This document shows positions 1-12,187 of a stretch of DNA of 64,000 nucleotides, piece by piece. This stretch comes from Prostheceraeus crozeri. Lineage: Eukaryota; Platyhelminthes; Polycladida; Euryleptidae. Position 1 is the first letter of the stretch. Each line of letters starts with the position of its first letter. The position numbers and the translations under genes are program-made. The notes under the pieces are model-generated. The model saw nothing but the letters and a program-made list of their open reading frames with translations. It was not told the origin of the DNA and did no database searches. The DNA lies in contig CAJQUW010008672.1 of NCBI GenBank assembly GCA_907163375.1, positions 124,001 through 188,000 of the forward strand, written 5' to 3'.

Positions 1-933
1 TCACAACTCTTGACGTATGAGGTTGACGATCATTACGGCGAAACAGACGATCAACGCTTGTCCGTGTGTTAGCAGCCTGATTCTCATTATTTTAGCTAAA
101 CCAAAAGTACGAGTACTTAAAATGTTCTACCTTCTTCACTTGTCCAGATGGTGGGAACATCGCTTCATCAAGGTCTTCGGATGGCATGTACTGACAGTCC
201 TATGTACATTTACTTTGAGTCCAGGTCCTTCAATGGTGCGATTCCACTGATTCAACCTCATTTCCAGAGATTACTTCGATCGATTCAATAGAGCAATGTC
301 ATCTGCATGCAGCATCTTCCACCACAGAATTAGAGTCATCTGCGCGCAGATAAACAAAATATTTAATTCTGTGGCTTCCACACTGGGCTTGATCGTTGCG
401 CTGGACATCGTGTCCATTACCATAGCATCAAAGAACGGAGTTAAATCGTATCCTTGGAGGAGTCCCACACTCACTTCGAATGTTAATCACTGAAGTCTTG
501 TTTGGATCTGCCTTCCGGGCATTCTTCAATTTTTGTGCGCAATACAAATATTTCATCACTTATTCCCAATCTCGGTGTAAATTCCAATTGACAGATGGCC
601 ATTAAAACAAAAGTCGCTTTTTGATTATTCCCACACTTTAAGCACATGCGGGAGTAACTTGATGCCCCGATAGTTAAAGCAGAGGCACGTGGTGCATTTG
701 CAGATAAGGGTCAAGATGCTTATCGGTCTGACCACATTTGACAGCTCTCCGAAGTACTCTTTCCACCTCGCGATGTTTTCTTGAGAAATGCACAGCTGTA
801 TACCGTCTTCTTTCACATAGTAGGCTTCATAATACTGGGTAGCGCGGAATTGACCGGACAGTAAATTAAGAAACACCTCGTTTTGATAGACAAAGATACT
901 TGTATTGGATCTACAAATATGTACAGCATGCAA
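1..933 (-). pseudogene. RTE-type LINE reverse transcriptase remnant
   Basis: Read on the minus strand, this stretch shows in order the linker WKEYFGELSN (about 780-740), the RT block NYRGIKLLPHVLKVWE (about 680-628), the block GLLQGYDLTPF followed by a VMD motif (about 470-410), and the active-site block HADDIALLNRS (about 305-275). This order and wording (NYRGIKLL, then the QG..L.PF block, then ADD) is that of RTE/BovB-clade non-LTR retrotransposons. The reading frame shifts several times and stops interrupt it, so it is a decayed copy. It continues off the left edge, so its 3' end is not visible. It lies upstream of the first host exon seen here. Confidence 0.75.
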
Positions 934-939
934 AGACAG

Positions 940-1376
940 CTGCTACAAAAGATATTCAAAGTGATGTCCGTTCACGTACTTCTTCACACCGATTCACTCG
1001 TTGCTGGATAGAGTGACACCTTTCTGCAAAGCTCGGAAGTAATGCATTGAGTATGTATTGCCTCATTTGTGAAATCGATGTTGGACGCCAGCCATAACCT
1101 CTATTTTCAAGTGCACCTCAAAGAAAAAGTCGCGGAATTAAGTCTGCAAAGTGCTAAACGAGCAGGACATTCGATTTCACCACGCCTACCAATCCAGAGT
1201 GGATTAATATTTGCGTCTAACCATTTTCGTGCTTTCACGCTGTAATGGAACGATGCTCTATCTTGCTGAAACCAAATTTCGTTGTAGTCGATAAACCTTC
1301 TCATTGTCGGTAAGCACTGATTTTGTAAACAGGTGGCTCCGTTGACCTCATTGTCATTCCCATTGTAGGACATCAT
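940..1376 (-). pseudogene. IS630/mariner-type transposase C-terminal remnant
   Basis: The minus strand reads EIWFQQDRASFHYSVKAR, then a WIGRRG.IE.PAR block, the usual second-Asp and third-acidic-residue region of a DDE transposase (FQQDGAPPHY...WIGRRGPIEWPARSPDLTP in intact relatives). After a frame change the last part reads VNGHHFEYL at about 965-940, the common C-terminus of this transposase type. The first 200 or so residues are not recognisable, and the SPDLTP block is altered. I see no terminal repeats. It is a broken fragment, not a working gene. Confidence 0.65.
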
Positions 1377-2481
1377 GCATCAATGACCATTTGAACGTGC
1401 TATCCATTTCACCTTTTGCACACTGCAATGTCCACCTTGAGGTCTCCTTAAGTCATCCTCAAGGTATCAGCTACCTACACATATACTGTCTTGTGGCTCC
1501 GACATTGCACGTAACCACGCGCGGAAGCGTGCGTCCATTTCTGTATCCATCCGAGCGAAAGTGGAGTGCTTCGCTTGCAAGGGTTACCCTATTCCTAGTC
1601 GAAATACACAGGGGATAACATTTTATGACAGCATTTGAGGCGATTTTGTCATTAAAAAAGTACTTTTCGGTGCAAAGGCCTGAGCTCACGTCTTCTGCGT
1701 AGGATACCGCCGAGATCATTGTACGGTCCGTAGAAATCCTGAAATTAATCGATGTCTTGAAGCAGGCCTAGTGTATTGCGTTTGCGGACTTATCTATTAT
1801 GTGATCTCTGGCACGGCACCATTCGCAAATCAAATGATGGCATGCAGGGGGCAGAAGTGCCGGTTTTGCTTTTTTACCAATTTTGTTGAGCTCTCGAAAT
1901 ATACCAAAATACCTCTTTATTAATTTTTGGAATGATTGCAAAATAATCTACTGAAAAACAAACATTTACCAAGAAGTTTATAGGTACACTTCCATTTTAG
2001 AATGATCTCTTAAATTTTTCGAAGATGGTCGCTTTGTTCGACACGCTTTAAGTTGTACTCGTAAACTTTGCGTTTCTGTAAATTGAATTCAGTACATTTC
2101 GAATAGGTTCTATCGTTTCTGTTTTTTGTTAATAATGTAGGCAAATTTATTACAAATGAGCCGAGATTTATCGTTTGATGCTCTTATTTCTTGAAACTGC
2201 ATCTTATCAAATTACGGAAGCAAACTAATGAATGCCGCAGATTTTGTTATCTAAAACATCCCATTCGAATTTCGATTTGAGCATCTACATGTAGCATCTA
2301 CATGATCATCCGTATGTGGATTATACATACTGCACTGTAGATCTGTCTATGCGCATAGATAGATCTCAAGGTTGATGATTCATGCCATGATCCATACCGT
2401 GGACAGGTCATACACTCATATAGGATGATCAATTTTTTCGAACAATTGAACACATTGACGAAATGGACCATTGGATTCTGC
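1377..2481. other. Non-coding, nothing recognised
   Basis: No reading frame with recognisable protein similarity, no RNA gene and no clear terminal repeats. It may contain further decayed parts of the neighbouring transposase, but I cannot support this. Confidence 0.4.
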
Positions 2482-2625
2482 GTATGAGTTGTCTATGAAA
2501 TGAACGTTTTTAAAAAGATATCTTGTCGAACGAATGAACGTGTCGAACAAAAAGTATGAGTTGTCTATGAAATGAACGTTTTTAAAAAGATATCTTGTCG
2601 AACGAATGAACGTGTCGAACAAAAA
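2482..2625. repeat. Tandem duplication, 2 x 72 bp
   Basis: A 72-bp unit beginning GTATGAGTTGTCTATGAAAT is present twice head to tail, at 2482-2553 and 2554-2625, with no differences that I can see. The identity of the copies indicates a recent duplication or slippage event, or possibly an assembly artefact. Confidence 0.9.
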
Positions 2626-5230
2626 TCCTTTTCGATCAATGTTTCGTTAACTTATCTTTCATTATAATCGAGATGATTTTTATATAGGAAGGAAACTACA
2701 TTTCTAAAATAGGAAGCTTGATTTTGATAACAGATAGCCAACAGATATAATTCAAATTAATTATTAATTTATTTGCCTCGGTCAGAGAAAAGTGAAACGC
2801 GAGTAAGGAATTTAATTTCTTTATTTAAGATTTAGATATCTCAGCACCTATTTAAAGACAGATTTCTCTCTCTGGAGATTTATTGTCCCGATTTGGTATG
2901 CAGTTTTTGCTTGTGAATTAAATACTTATCGGATTACGAATTTTCTCGACATCTACAATGATCACACGCTGATTGCTGTTTATGAATGTACTGTCGCACG
3001 AAATATGATAAGCAGAAAATTGATTTTTCTGTGGGTGTTCTGACGATATGGCCTTGAGGATCTAACACTTGCTTAACCATTTTGTGTTTAATTTTCTCAT
3101 CAGGTGAGGCGTAGTTTATTAGATTGGCGTATCGTATTGATCATTGAGTAGGCCTAAGTTTTTTATACATGCAGATTGCACATTTTGATGAAAGAATCTA
3201 GGCCGGCTTATATCAATCATGAGGACCCCATCATGCATCAACACCCGTCAAAACAATCCAGACTCACAATGTCTTCGAATGCAGTATCCCGTGGCTCATG
3301 CAGAATGCAGGCGCACATAATCAGATCTGTCGATCTTTGTTGCGATGAACTCTTGTAAATGTGTCATGTCTGTCTTCTCGAAGCTGTATACCAAGTAGTG
3401 CACCAAGTGTCTTTGTGTCTTCTTTGAAATGAATAACCCACAGAACTGAGTCGGTAGTTGAAACGTCTGCGTCACATTAGGGATTCCAGTCTCGGGATTC
3501 TGAAATCATGGGATTTGGGCTTAGTTTTCCAGAGTCTTTACTTGCAAGTATGACCGATTTAAGGATGAACATTGACATCGTTAGTTCATGGAGAATTAAA
3601 CAATGCGGAATTAACATCTCCAGGGAGAAAATTGCTCACTAAAACACAGTTTATAATTTCATTATAGGCCTCTAGCAAAACTCAATCTCGTTATCGAACT
3701 TATCCCTGAATTGGGATGGTCAGGAAAAATTCTTCTCATTTGATTACAGATGCTATTAACATTATTTGCCTTACCAACGTACTCACTAAAATGGCATATC
3801 CAAAGAACATTCTAAAGAACATACTACAGAACATTAATTTTGTAGTGAATAGTTTCACATGCTATTAATTATCGTGTAAGACAACAAACTTGTTCAAGCG
3901 GTAAAAGCGCTGGCTGGACTACTCACAAACGACAAGAATTCTTCACCTGTTTCTATTAGGTCTACTCTTTTGTCTATGTGTGAATTATGTCGATCTCAAA
4001 ATTAAATGATGCGGATTGACATGAATGATATCAGCAAAGGTAGATTTATTCATTTATTCTTCCCTTTGTTGATGAGCGACACGATGGGAAGGCATGAGAA
4101 TCGATTGAATTTCGACAAAATTTAGGTGTTCTGTTGTTTATGATCAACTCTGTATTACAAGTGATGTATGCTTCATTAAAAAGGTGGCCAAACTGGGGTC
4201 TACTATTCCACTCAAGATTGAATCTTGGTGTTTGGTGCATCCAAAACAGAGATTTGACCCAAGCTTTTGTACGATTCTAAGATATTTATTCCATTATTCC
4301 TTAAATCGTAATGTGAAATTTTCAAATCGGTTTTTGCTTTTGTAGAACTTGCTGAGTCTTTGGCTGTCTAATAATGATCGTTCTGTTTAAAAACGTGGAT
4401 GTTACATCCTTAATAGGTTACAACACTCTGCGTGGGCGTAATGATTGATGATAAGATAATAATAAAAAATTCATTGATCAGATCGTCTATCAAGTGAGAG
4501 AACCTGACAGAATATTTCATCAAAAATAAACCTTAGATTAAAATCATCATTTCCAAGCCTTTTTACTTTTATAACGTTGATGAAATGAAGGTGACTCAGA
4601 AGGCATCATCTTGTTTATTCACTCTCGGGAATGTAACTGCCACTGTCTTTACTCAAACTAGTTTACTGTTTGAGTTTTATGTCCTTACGTTATCAAGACA
4701 GCGCACGCCTGACTGATGGTAAATTCAACAGGGAATTACGATTCTATAATCATTTCATCTTCTACAAAAAATAAATAATAAATCAATCACCGCTACTCCT
4801 TAATGTCAGCACAAATTAATCATGAGTTATAGCATAGTAATTGCATAACTGTCACCGTTTCGAAATTATTTTCAAGAAAACGTCATAAAGCGGCTTGTAG
4901 CGGGAGATCCGTAGTTGTTCCTTTTCTCCAGTTACTTCCAACAGCATCAAAGCGAGATCGTGAAAGAAAAGAAGCTACTTTTATTAAGTTGTTCGATTTT
5001 TGCAAAATTTAATGCATCAGATAGCAAAATAAAGAAATATTTTCTCAGACTGATTTCAATTATGATTTGCTGTTCAATTTCTCTAAAGTAGATCTAAGAC
5101 TCTCTAAGAAGTAGTGTTAATAATATCTTAATCGTTTTCTTGAATTTGAATTCAACAATTTTAAATTTGAATTTTTTATCCTTTTGATTGATCATTCATG
5201 AGAAACAATAATTGTATTTTTTTGTTGCAG
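2626..5230. other. Intronic or upstream non-coding DNA
   Basis: AT-rich sequence leading up to the acceptor of the first host exon. No coding similarity, RNA gene or bounded repeat was found. An earlier exon of the alpha-2/delta gene could be hidden here, but none stands out with both splice sites and a matching peptide. Confidence 0.4.
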
Positions 5231-5290
5231 AGAGCCATTCAATTTGCTCAACAGAAAGCCTCAAACTATTCTTGGAATAAGGAGTTGAAG
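5231..5290 (+). CDS. CACNA2D: Calcium channel alpha-2/delta subunit, exon a (VWA-N region)
   Basis: A 60-nt exon preceded by a pyrimidine-rich tract and acceptor TTGTTGCAG and followed by donor AAG/GTTAGT. It reads in phase 0 to phase 0 as RAIQFAQQKASNYSWNKELK. In alpha-2/delta proteins the corresponding stretch is a helix just before the VWA-N beta strands (a pattern like RLVEAAEEAHLKHEFDPEL from memory). The match alone is weak. The assignment rests on its position and on the much stronger downstream exons on the same strand. Alpha-2/delta is the extracellular, GPI- or membrane-anchored auxiliary subunit that promotes trafficking of high-voltage-activated calcium channels. Confidence 0.6.
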
Positions 5291-6317
5291 GTTAGTGAAC
5301 ATACCGAATATTTTCCAGATCATTTTCGCAGTTTCGGTCACGATTACAATTTGACTATAATCAGTTCCTTCACATTTTTAATACATTTAAATCTGAACAA
5401 TTTGAAAAATGATGCATCCTCTAGTGATGGATAAAATTTTTGATAAACGTAATAAAAAGTAATAAACTAAAATATACTAGATAATAGTAATGAAAAATAA
5501 ACGTAAAATAAAGTTTGTTTCGAGTGTTTACAGTGTTAAATAAATAAAGTGTTTACAGTGTCATTTGAAAGCATTCTCGAGTACTGTCAAAGTATTTTCC
5601 TTTTAAAAATACAACCACAGGCGAACGTCCATGATAAGGATTGCACATGTTCATTCAAACATGTTTAGATACGTTCTTATTCATGAACCTTATGGTAAAT
5701 CACATTTTGTACAATAATTATGTTCTCCTTGTCTTGCTATTTACATCAAAGGCGGAGTTCGATATTGCCTCTTTTCGCATTTAATCTTAAGCATTCGTTT
5801 TATTCAAGCGTTGTTACTGCATGGAGTAAACCAGCATTTTTTGCAGCATCTGTGCTTCCGTCAGAAGAGAATTTGTTATTTGTCATTTCGATTTTCAAAA
5901 TTCCATCATAAAATCCATAAAGTCGTCGTCGTCTGAAAGTGTTGTAGCATTCTTAGAGACAAGAGTCATACACACACTTCATTTGTCCTCCTTCATAAGT
6001 AAGAAACGATGAGGTGCTTCAGATTAGATTATTGGAGTTTTTATGAGTGGCGGGGCTTATATTTTGATTTCGAAGAAATACATTGGTGGCGGGGGTTTAA
6101 CGGAAGAGATCCGAAATGTTCACGTTTATCAACAGTATTCTCAGAAACCCCATAGATACCGGTAGGTCTTCAATGAATATTTTATGGAAGGAACAAATCA
6201 TTTATTCCACATTGATATTCTTGCTTATATTAGACATTTCTTAACATTCTAAATATTAACGCCCTCCACGTGCCTGCGTTAAAGCAGTGCCTTCCTGGCT
6301 AATTCACGCTCTCAACA
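5291..6317. other. Host intron, nothing recognised
   Basis: First part of the 4.7-kb intron between exon a (ends 5290) and exon b (starts 9972). No coding or structured element recognised. Confidence 0.4.
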
Positions 6318-6466
6318 GATGGTCTGGTGGCCTTGTGGTTAGAGGGTATGCTTGCACGTCCTCCAGCTCCAACGTCGCTGGTTCAAACCGACCCACGACT
6401 GATGAGGCCCAACAGGCCGAAATGTCTGTGGTGGTTACATCTGTTGAGATTCGATAAACATTTCTT
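6318..6466 (+). mobile_element. tRNA-derived SINE with hammerhead-like body
   Basis: The head looks like a tRNA: an A-box-like segment TGGCCTTGTGGTTAGAGG at about 6327-6344 and a B-box GGTTCAAACC at 6380-6389, spaced as in a pol III internal promoter. Directly after the B-box comes a hammerhead ribozyme-like core (annotated separately), then an AT-rich tail. No target duplication was found. The copy ends about where a foldback repeat begins at 6467. The other SINE family in this window (12.2, 18.9 and 25.6 kb) has a different body. Confidence 0.65.
6388..6453 (+). ncRNA. Hammerhead ribozyme-like motif in SINE
   Basis: The conserved core CTGATGA (6399-6405) is followed by stem II GGCC/GGCC with loop CAACA (6406-6418) and then GAAA (6419-6422). 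The last A plus TGT (6422-6425) can pair with ACAT (6437-6440) to close stem III, and C6441 fits the cleavage position. This is the type I arrangement, in which stem I is formed by the outer strands. Stem I, between 6389-6398 and 6442-6453, pairs poorly, so this copy is probably inactive. Similar motifs are known in Penelope-like elements, retrozymes and schistosome SINEs. Confidence 0.6.
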
Positions 6467-6734
6467 GTTTTCAAGCCAAAAAAGCGTAGCAAAAACTCCC
6501 CAAGTACGTAGCTTACGGTCGTCGATGTAATGAAAAGGCAAAATTCTTAGACAGACAGATCTTCGGCGTCAAGTGCCTTCGTTGGTCGATCATAGATCGA
6601 CGTTAGTTGTTATATCTATTATAAGATCAACCGAAGGCGCTGGAGATCTGTCCGTTTAGGAATTTTACTTTTTCATTACATCGACGACCGTAAACTACTT
6701 TGGAAGTTTCTGCTACGCTGCTTTGGCTTGAAAA
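6467..6734. repeat. Foldback (large imperfect palindrome)
   Basis: The left arm from 6467 (TTTTCAAGCCAAA) and the right arm ending 6734 are reverse complements over roughly 100-130 nt, including a central shared block TTACGGTCGTCGATGTAATG. The middle (about 6590-6640) itself contains GATCGA palindromes. It could be a short foldback MITE or the result of inverted duplication. No target duplication was seen. Confidence 0.8.
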
Positions 6735-7975
6735 TTATTATGATCATCCGTCGTCTGGTCAATTGTGTGAACATTTCTTGGCCCACCGGCTCATTGGCCA
6801 AAGTTCTCGTCCCAACCTTATCCCTAGTCCTTGGGAATCCCTAGCAATTTGTAAAAGTAGAAAATGCCCGTGAACCTAGACATGCATTCTAGTGCAGACA
6901 AATACCGCACCTACTTTCATCATTTCTTCGGCGCTAATACATGCTCAAAAATACTTTTCTCGAAATATTGAAATACGAATAATATAATTATGTCTATTAC
7001 ATGCACTAATACCTTCTACATGAAGTTCAACAAGCAAACTGCAACTACTTCAAAAATACATTTATAATTTTTCAAATGCAAATTCAAAAATATTTATTCA
7101 AAGCCTTATGGCCAATAGTCTAACATTCATTCTACACCTCTTATTGTCAAAATGCATTGAAACTTGCAAGGATTAGTCATCGAAATGAAATGCACACCTA
7201 TTTAGTGATTGTCGTATTAGTTTGTTTTCCTCTAGAATAACCTCATGAAAATGACTTGTGTCCTGTCTGTAATTGGATTAGTCTCTGATAATACGGAGTC
7301 CATCAGAAAAGTGGATGAAGTGATGTCTCTATCACACTTCTTGTTTTCATTTTGAAGGAACACGGAGATATGTGTCCAGTTGCTGTTCACTTATTGATGA
7401 CGATGTCATCAAAGTCTCGGAGAGTTTTTACCACAGAATATCAGGAATGAATTACCAAATGAAACTCATCTAAGACGAATGAATTAATAATTCTCAGTTT
7501 TGAATACGATGCACAATAACAAAACTGACCGATTGTGACAATAAAAACGGCTAGAAGCGCAATTTTATCGAAGTACGGATTGATGTTTTCAGTAGGGTTT
7601 TATGGGAAGAGTTCCATGATATATGCATCGAGATTGAGCGGTCATTTATTTCGATTATTTTAGAGTCTGTCGATTTTCGATTTACCGGTCAATTACGGAA
7701 AGTTGGTATTAAAAAGTTTGATTGTTAATATATCATTCAATTAAACGCAGTTTATTAATTTGTCCTCTCAATAAATGAAATTTGAAACTCCACTATTTGT
7801 TCCAGAGACCTACACCGCTATGTCAAGAATATGAGATTCTGTTGATTTATTTATCTATATATGAATGATAATTCATAATTTTAATTATGTATTTATATTA
7901 ATATATTATATTATTATTATTATTATATATTATTATAATTTTATCTATCTATAAATGATAATGACGTCAACAATT
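6735..7975. other. Host intron with AT simple repeat
   Basis: No genes recognised. A low-complexity ATT/TAT run occupies roughly 7850-7950. Confidence 0.5.
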
Positions 7976-8255
7976 CGCGTGGCTAGCGAGTGGTTCAGCA
8001 GCTTCCATGTCTACCTGAGGTCTAGACGGTCCTGGTTCTGATCCCTGCGCAGTCAACACATTATTCATATTTCCAACCGAGTGTTTGTCAATCAATATCA
8101 CACGATCCTGTAATCCAGCTGCCTGGAAGTTGATTGAAAGTGGATCAGACACCCAAAAAGTATATTCTAGCACAATGGTGGACAACACTTGACCGCCAAC
8201 GTTTCTCGCATGTATTGGCCCGCAGACATTATCTAAATCGATAATGTGAAAATGC
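7976..8255 (+). mobile_element. Possible tRNA-derived SINE, second family
   Basis: A tRNA-like head is visible: TGGCTAGCGAGTGGTTCAG (A-box-like) at about 7980-7998 and GGTTCTGATCC (B-box-like) at about 8032-8042. The head is GC-richer than its AT-rich surroundings. The body that follows has no similarity to the other SINEs here. Boundaries are estimated, and no target duplication was identified. Confidence 0.5.
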
Positions 8256-8819
8256 TCCATTCCGAACTTTTAAAGGTGCTGATTTGTTTGAAAGTTACCG
8301 TGCATGGTAGTCCATGCAAGCGTGTTCATGTTCGACTTTAATATATTTTTTTGAAATAATTTTTTTATTATTTAAGCACATTTTTGAATTAAAGTATCAT
8401 TCCTTAATAGTAAGCAAATTATTTGTGCACGATGTTGATGTACACCGGGTACATCTGCAATACGACCTCTACTATGTATAGCTAAGCAACCCTTGTGTCC
8501 GCATAAAAGTACAGGATAAAGAAATATCATACCTACTACTGCCATCAAAAAATCGAAAAACGGATTGAAAGATTGAGTGGATCTTGCTGTGGACTCACAA
8601 TGGTCTCTGTGACCAAATCTTACCGAGTGCGAGTCCAAGAAAGTCCGTGTCAAAAGGGAACTATTGTTCATATCAATAATGGGACATAAGAGTACATTAT
8701 GTCACTAGTCACTACAATTCATCAAGCCATGTGACTGAAACTGGCATGCATACATTTTTTCGTGATCAGTGTAGGAGGGAGTATCTATTTCTGCTTGGCA
8801 AACGCTAGCTTAAAATATG

Positions 8820-9436
8820 TTCAGATTCAGTGGCGTATTTAGGGGGAGGCCATCGGGCCATGCCCCCTCAGGAATTAGTCGTAGGTTTTTGCACAATCCC
8901 TGCTACGAACGCTACAGGAGAACGATCCATCACTGCTCTAAAGCATCTCAAAAATAATTTGCGATCGAGCATGGAATAAGATCGATTAACTGGATTAGCC
9001 CATCTTTATATCAACAGAGACATGCAGATCAATCGCAACCACTTGTTGGACAACTTTGCCATGCGTAATAGACGACGATCCGATTTTTTTGCAGGCAGAG
9101 ATTCTACAATATAGATCCGACACACCTGAATACCAAGCCCATTCCTCTTTCATTTGTAGCCAGCAGATTTTAATTATAATCTGGACTTGTATAAAACTAT
9201 ATCAAAAATTTTGAATATTGGCATAGCTGTTATTTTTCTTTTGCAAAATATTTGACTGTGGAAGCCTATCAGTATAGTGTAACAGTATAAGTCAGTGTAG
9301 GATAAATCAAATTATTTCAATTCAATTCAGCAAAGTAAGCAGGCAACCGTTTGCTATTGCATAACAGGCCATAGTTACAAATGAATATAATTTGCGGCCC
9401 CCTGGAGGAATTTCTGGATACGCCACTGTTCAGATT
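8820..9436. mobile_element. Non-autonomous hAT-type MITE (601 bp) with 8-bp TSD
   Basis: The element runs from 8828 to 9428. It starts CAGTGGCGTATTTAGG and ends GGATACGCCACTG, an inverted repeat of about 12 bp typical of hAT superfamily ends. It is flanked by a perfect 8-bp direct repeat TTCAGATT (8820-8827 and 9429-9436), the size hAT transposases make. The 601-bp interior has no transposase frame, so mobility would depend on an enzyme from elsewhere. It sits in the intron between host exons a and b. Confidence 0.9.
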
Positions 9437-9971
9437 ACTGAGTAGATTTTATTTTGCAGTTTATTCACATAACTTCACAACCAGACATCCGATTCGCTTC
9501 TTTTTTGAGATACATGATTTAGGGTAATTGAAGCAATTCAACTGGATAAGCCGTAGATCGAATGTCAACAGAAAAAGTCGAATTCAGTGTGTGAAATATG
9601 AATTCATCACCTTTTAATCGTTTTTCGCAAATGCAAGCTAATCGTTTTTGTTTGATAAACTAACAACCTTACTGACATGCAGTCCGAATTTCACATTAGT
9701 TATGGTAACCTGCTGTTCTCATTTGAAATTTTCTTTGAATGGAGACCAACTGGTATTAAGAGTTCCTGACGGCAGTCTGATAAGTCACTCTCTAATATAG
9801 GCTCATTGTTTACCGTGCTCTTGCCAACCTTTGCCAGTTTACAATATTTTCCTTATCCTCAGCTATTTTGATCGATTTGTAGTCGTGCTTTTGCACAATG
9901 CGTCACATTATTCTGGACATTTCAAAAATTCGATTGCATCTTTAAACATCATGATTTGTTTCCCTACGCAG
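9437..9971. other. Host intron before exon b
   Basis: AT-rich intron ending in the acceptor TTCCCTACGCAG. Nothing else recognised. Confidence 0.5.
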
Positions 9972-10107
9972 ATGCACAATGTTGCCTATCTCAATGCCAA
10001 GGAATTCGAAGCAGCGGAGCATCTTCTTGAGTACGACCCACTGTTTCTTCAATCAATTGTGAGAAATGAATCGACAGTACACATTCCGACTGAGCTTTTC
10101 AAAGGTG
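9972..10107 (+). CDS. CACNA2D: Calcium channel alpha-2/delta subunit, exon b (VWA-N region)
   Basis: A 136-nt exon bounded by acceptor CTACGCAG and donor GGTG/GTAAGT. It is read in phase 0 and leaves in phase 1. Its peptide includes YNAKEF-like text early (LNAKEFEAAEHLLEYDP) and ends ESTVHIPTELFKG. The latter matches the strand LSTVQVPTNMYNKDP of the VWA-N domain of alpha-2/delta-3-like proteins (from memory). The phase-1 exit joins exactly to exon c at 55456, restoring GDIEVLNGIEW, equivalent to DPDIVNGVYW in vertebrate homologs. That fit of phase and protein across a 45-kb gap is strong support. I see no stop or frameshift in the exon. Confidence 0.85.
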
Positions 10108-12187
10108 GTAAGTATTATTAGTAAGTAATTATTGCATGTTCTTGATAGTGAAATCAAGAAGTTTGGTAATCGTTTGTATGCGCGCATTTTTGTAATACTT
10201 TCATAGTGGTTAAAAATCCTGCTAGGTGCCCACTTTGATATATCCTTGAACTCCAAATAGATATATTTCGCAAAAGAGAGCCAAGGTTCGAGTAATGAGC
10301 TTATCCACGAGAGCAACGATCGGGACCTTTGCAACTTTGCGGATATCCAACTCGCTAAAAGTGGCACAATCGCAGCACTACTGTACGTACACGATGAATA
10401 AGCCTAAGATGCTTATACGACAATTGCATGTGAGGCTTCAATCTGTCTTTCTTAGACCATTGCCTAGCAACGATAAAAATGTCCTTTGACGTGCGGCACA
10501 CTGACATTTTTGACATGTTACACTTCTGCCTCTACTAACAATTTGAACGTAAAAATTAGTTTAGGATTAACAAAGGATTATTTTAGCTTAGTTTTTTCTC
10601 CGAGACAGTTCCCCAGAGAATTTTTAATTCAAACTCAAGTTTGGTCTAATATTGACGGTCGAGACAATGTGTTACTTCATCTTTATATTTTTTAGATAAT
10701 TTGCGGTATTTATTTTTATTCATTTCCAAATGTATGTAACTGAATTCCATTTCTAATGGGATTCCTTTAAGGATTATTTGAAATGACTAATTACAGTAAT
10801 TGTAATTACATTGCAGCACAAATCTGAGTACACTATATGAGTAAAGAAAAGTCGGAAATAATGTTAACACATTTGATTTCAGGGACATGATAGCAGTGCC
10901 TAATGTTCATGAAATAAAAGTCTTGGAAACCCTTCACAAAGTCGAAGATTCAATTATAAGAATTCCATATGTGTTGCAAACGCCGAATTTCACATGCAAA
11001 AACGTCACAAATTTCTCTGTGAAACGGTGTATAAAATTATTACAGCGAGCAAGCCTATTTTATTTATCAATGTTTTATAAACAAATGTTAAATTCCACCT
11101 TCCTTCATCCTAATTTTATGGAGATCCGTATCACTTTACGATTGAGTATCTATGTAACAATATATATTCCTTTTCATAACTATTTAATAGCCAAGTTTCT
11201 TCAACATTTCAAGAATATCTATTTTGGTATTTGGGGCGTATGAGATGTTCGCAGCCGAAGATTCTTCCTGTGAATCTTATGCATGAGTGATTCGGTGCAA
11301 TGTCGCAGTTTCTCAGCGCGAATTGTTCACTTTTTGAATTGTGAATTCCACGGACGCAAAAGTCAAGTTCTAGGCAACATTATTGTCGGAAAGGCAATTA
11401 GTAGGAGTTACTTTGAATACTTTCACAATTACTTTCTAAGTTCGATCATGAATACGAGTTAGACACGAATCACTGAGAGTATGTTTTCAACTTTAAAAAG
11501 ATGAATTGGCTTGCTCTAAATATTTCAATCCTATTTCAATTATCAAATTAACAAAATTATTCGGATGAAAAACGCAGCGCAATTGAAGCGTGGTTATTCA
11601 ACAAACAACAAAATTTCACGGAAGAATCAAGTTCATGTCCCGAAATCACGTTTCAATTAATTAATCGCAAAATAAGAGGAATTCTACGACTTAAATTCAA
11701 AATTTTAAATATGCTTAAGTTGAAAATGGGAACAGACCTGAATAGTTGTCGCTTCATCCAGCATTAGGAATAACTAGCATGCCGAATCTTTTTTAGAATC
11801 CCCTCACCAGTAGCGTTACATGTAAATATGCGTGCTCCTAAAGAATCGGCCCACCAATTTAATGCGAGCTCTATTGTATTAGGGACACGCTGTAACTGAT
11901 ATTCGGGGGAATGCATATGAACTTAATATCGGATTTGATCATCATGCCGTCAACCTTGCTTACAATTTCATAAATCGTGCGAATGGAACCCAGTTGTTGG
12001 CGGAACGCCAAAATCAGAAATAAACGTAAGTTTGGCATCCACCAACGTATGATAGACAGCTACGCTGAATGACATTGTCGCATTTCACCAATTGATTGAA
12101 CAGTAAGTTACTTATAGTTGCGTTTTTTTTGTATTTCTTTCTTGGTGCCGGATTCTTTTTGGTGGGCGCATTCTAAAATAGATAGTA
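10108..12187. other. Start of the 45-kb host intron
   Basis: No protein similarity, RNA gene or bounded repeat was recognised. The few open frames of 60-120 codons have no known motifs and look like chance in AT-rich DNA. Confidence 0.4.

Noticed and set aside
7850-7950. ATT/TAT run as a possible origin or matrix site
   Set aside because: Simple low-complexity DNA without further support.
7967-8260. 97-codon minus-strand frame as a gene
   Set aside because: The plus strand has a tRNA-like A and B box; the frame is antisense to a likely SINE.
10887-11243. 118-codon plus-strand frame
   Set aside because: AT-rich with no recognisable domain or splice context; not an alpha-2/delta exon because exon b joins exon c in phase.
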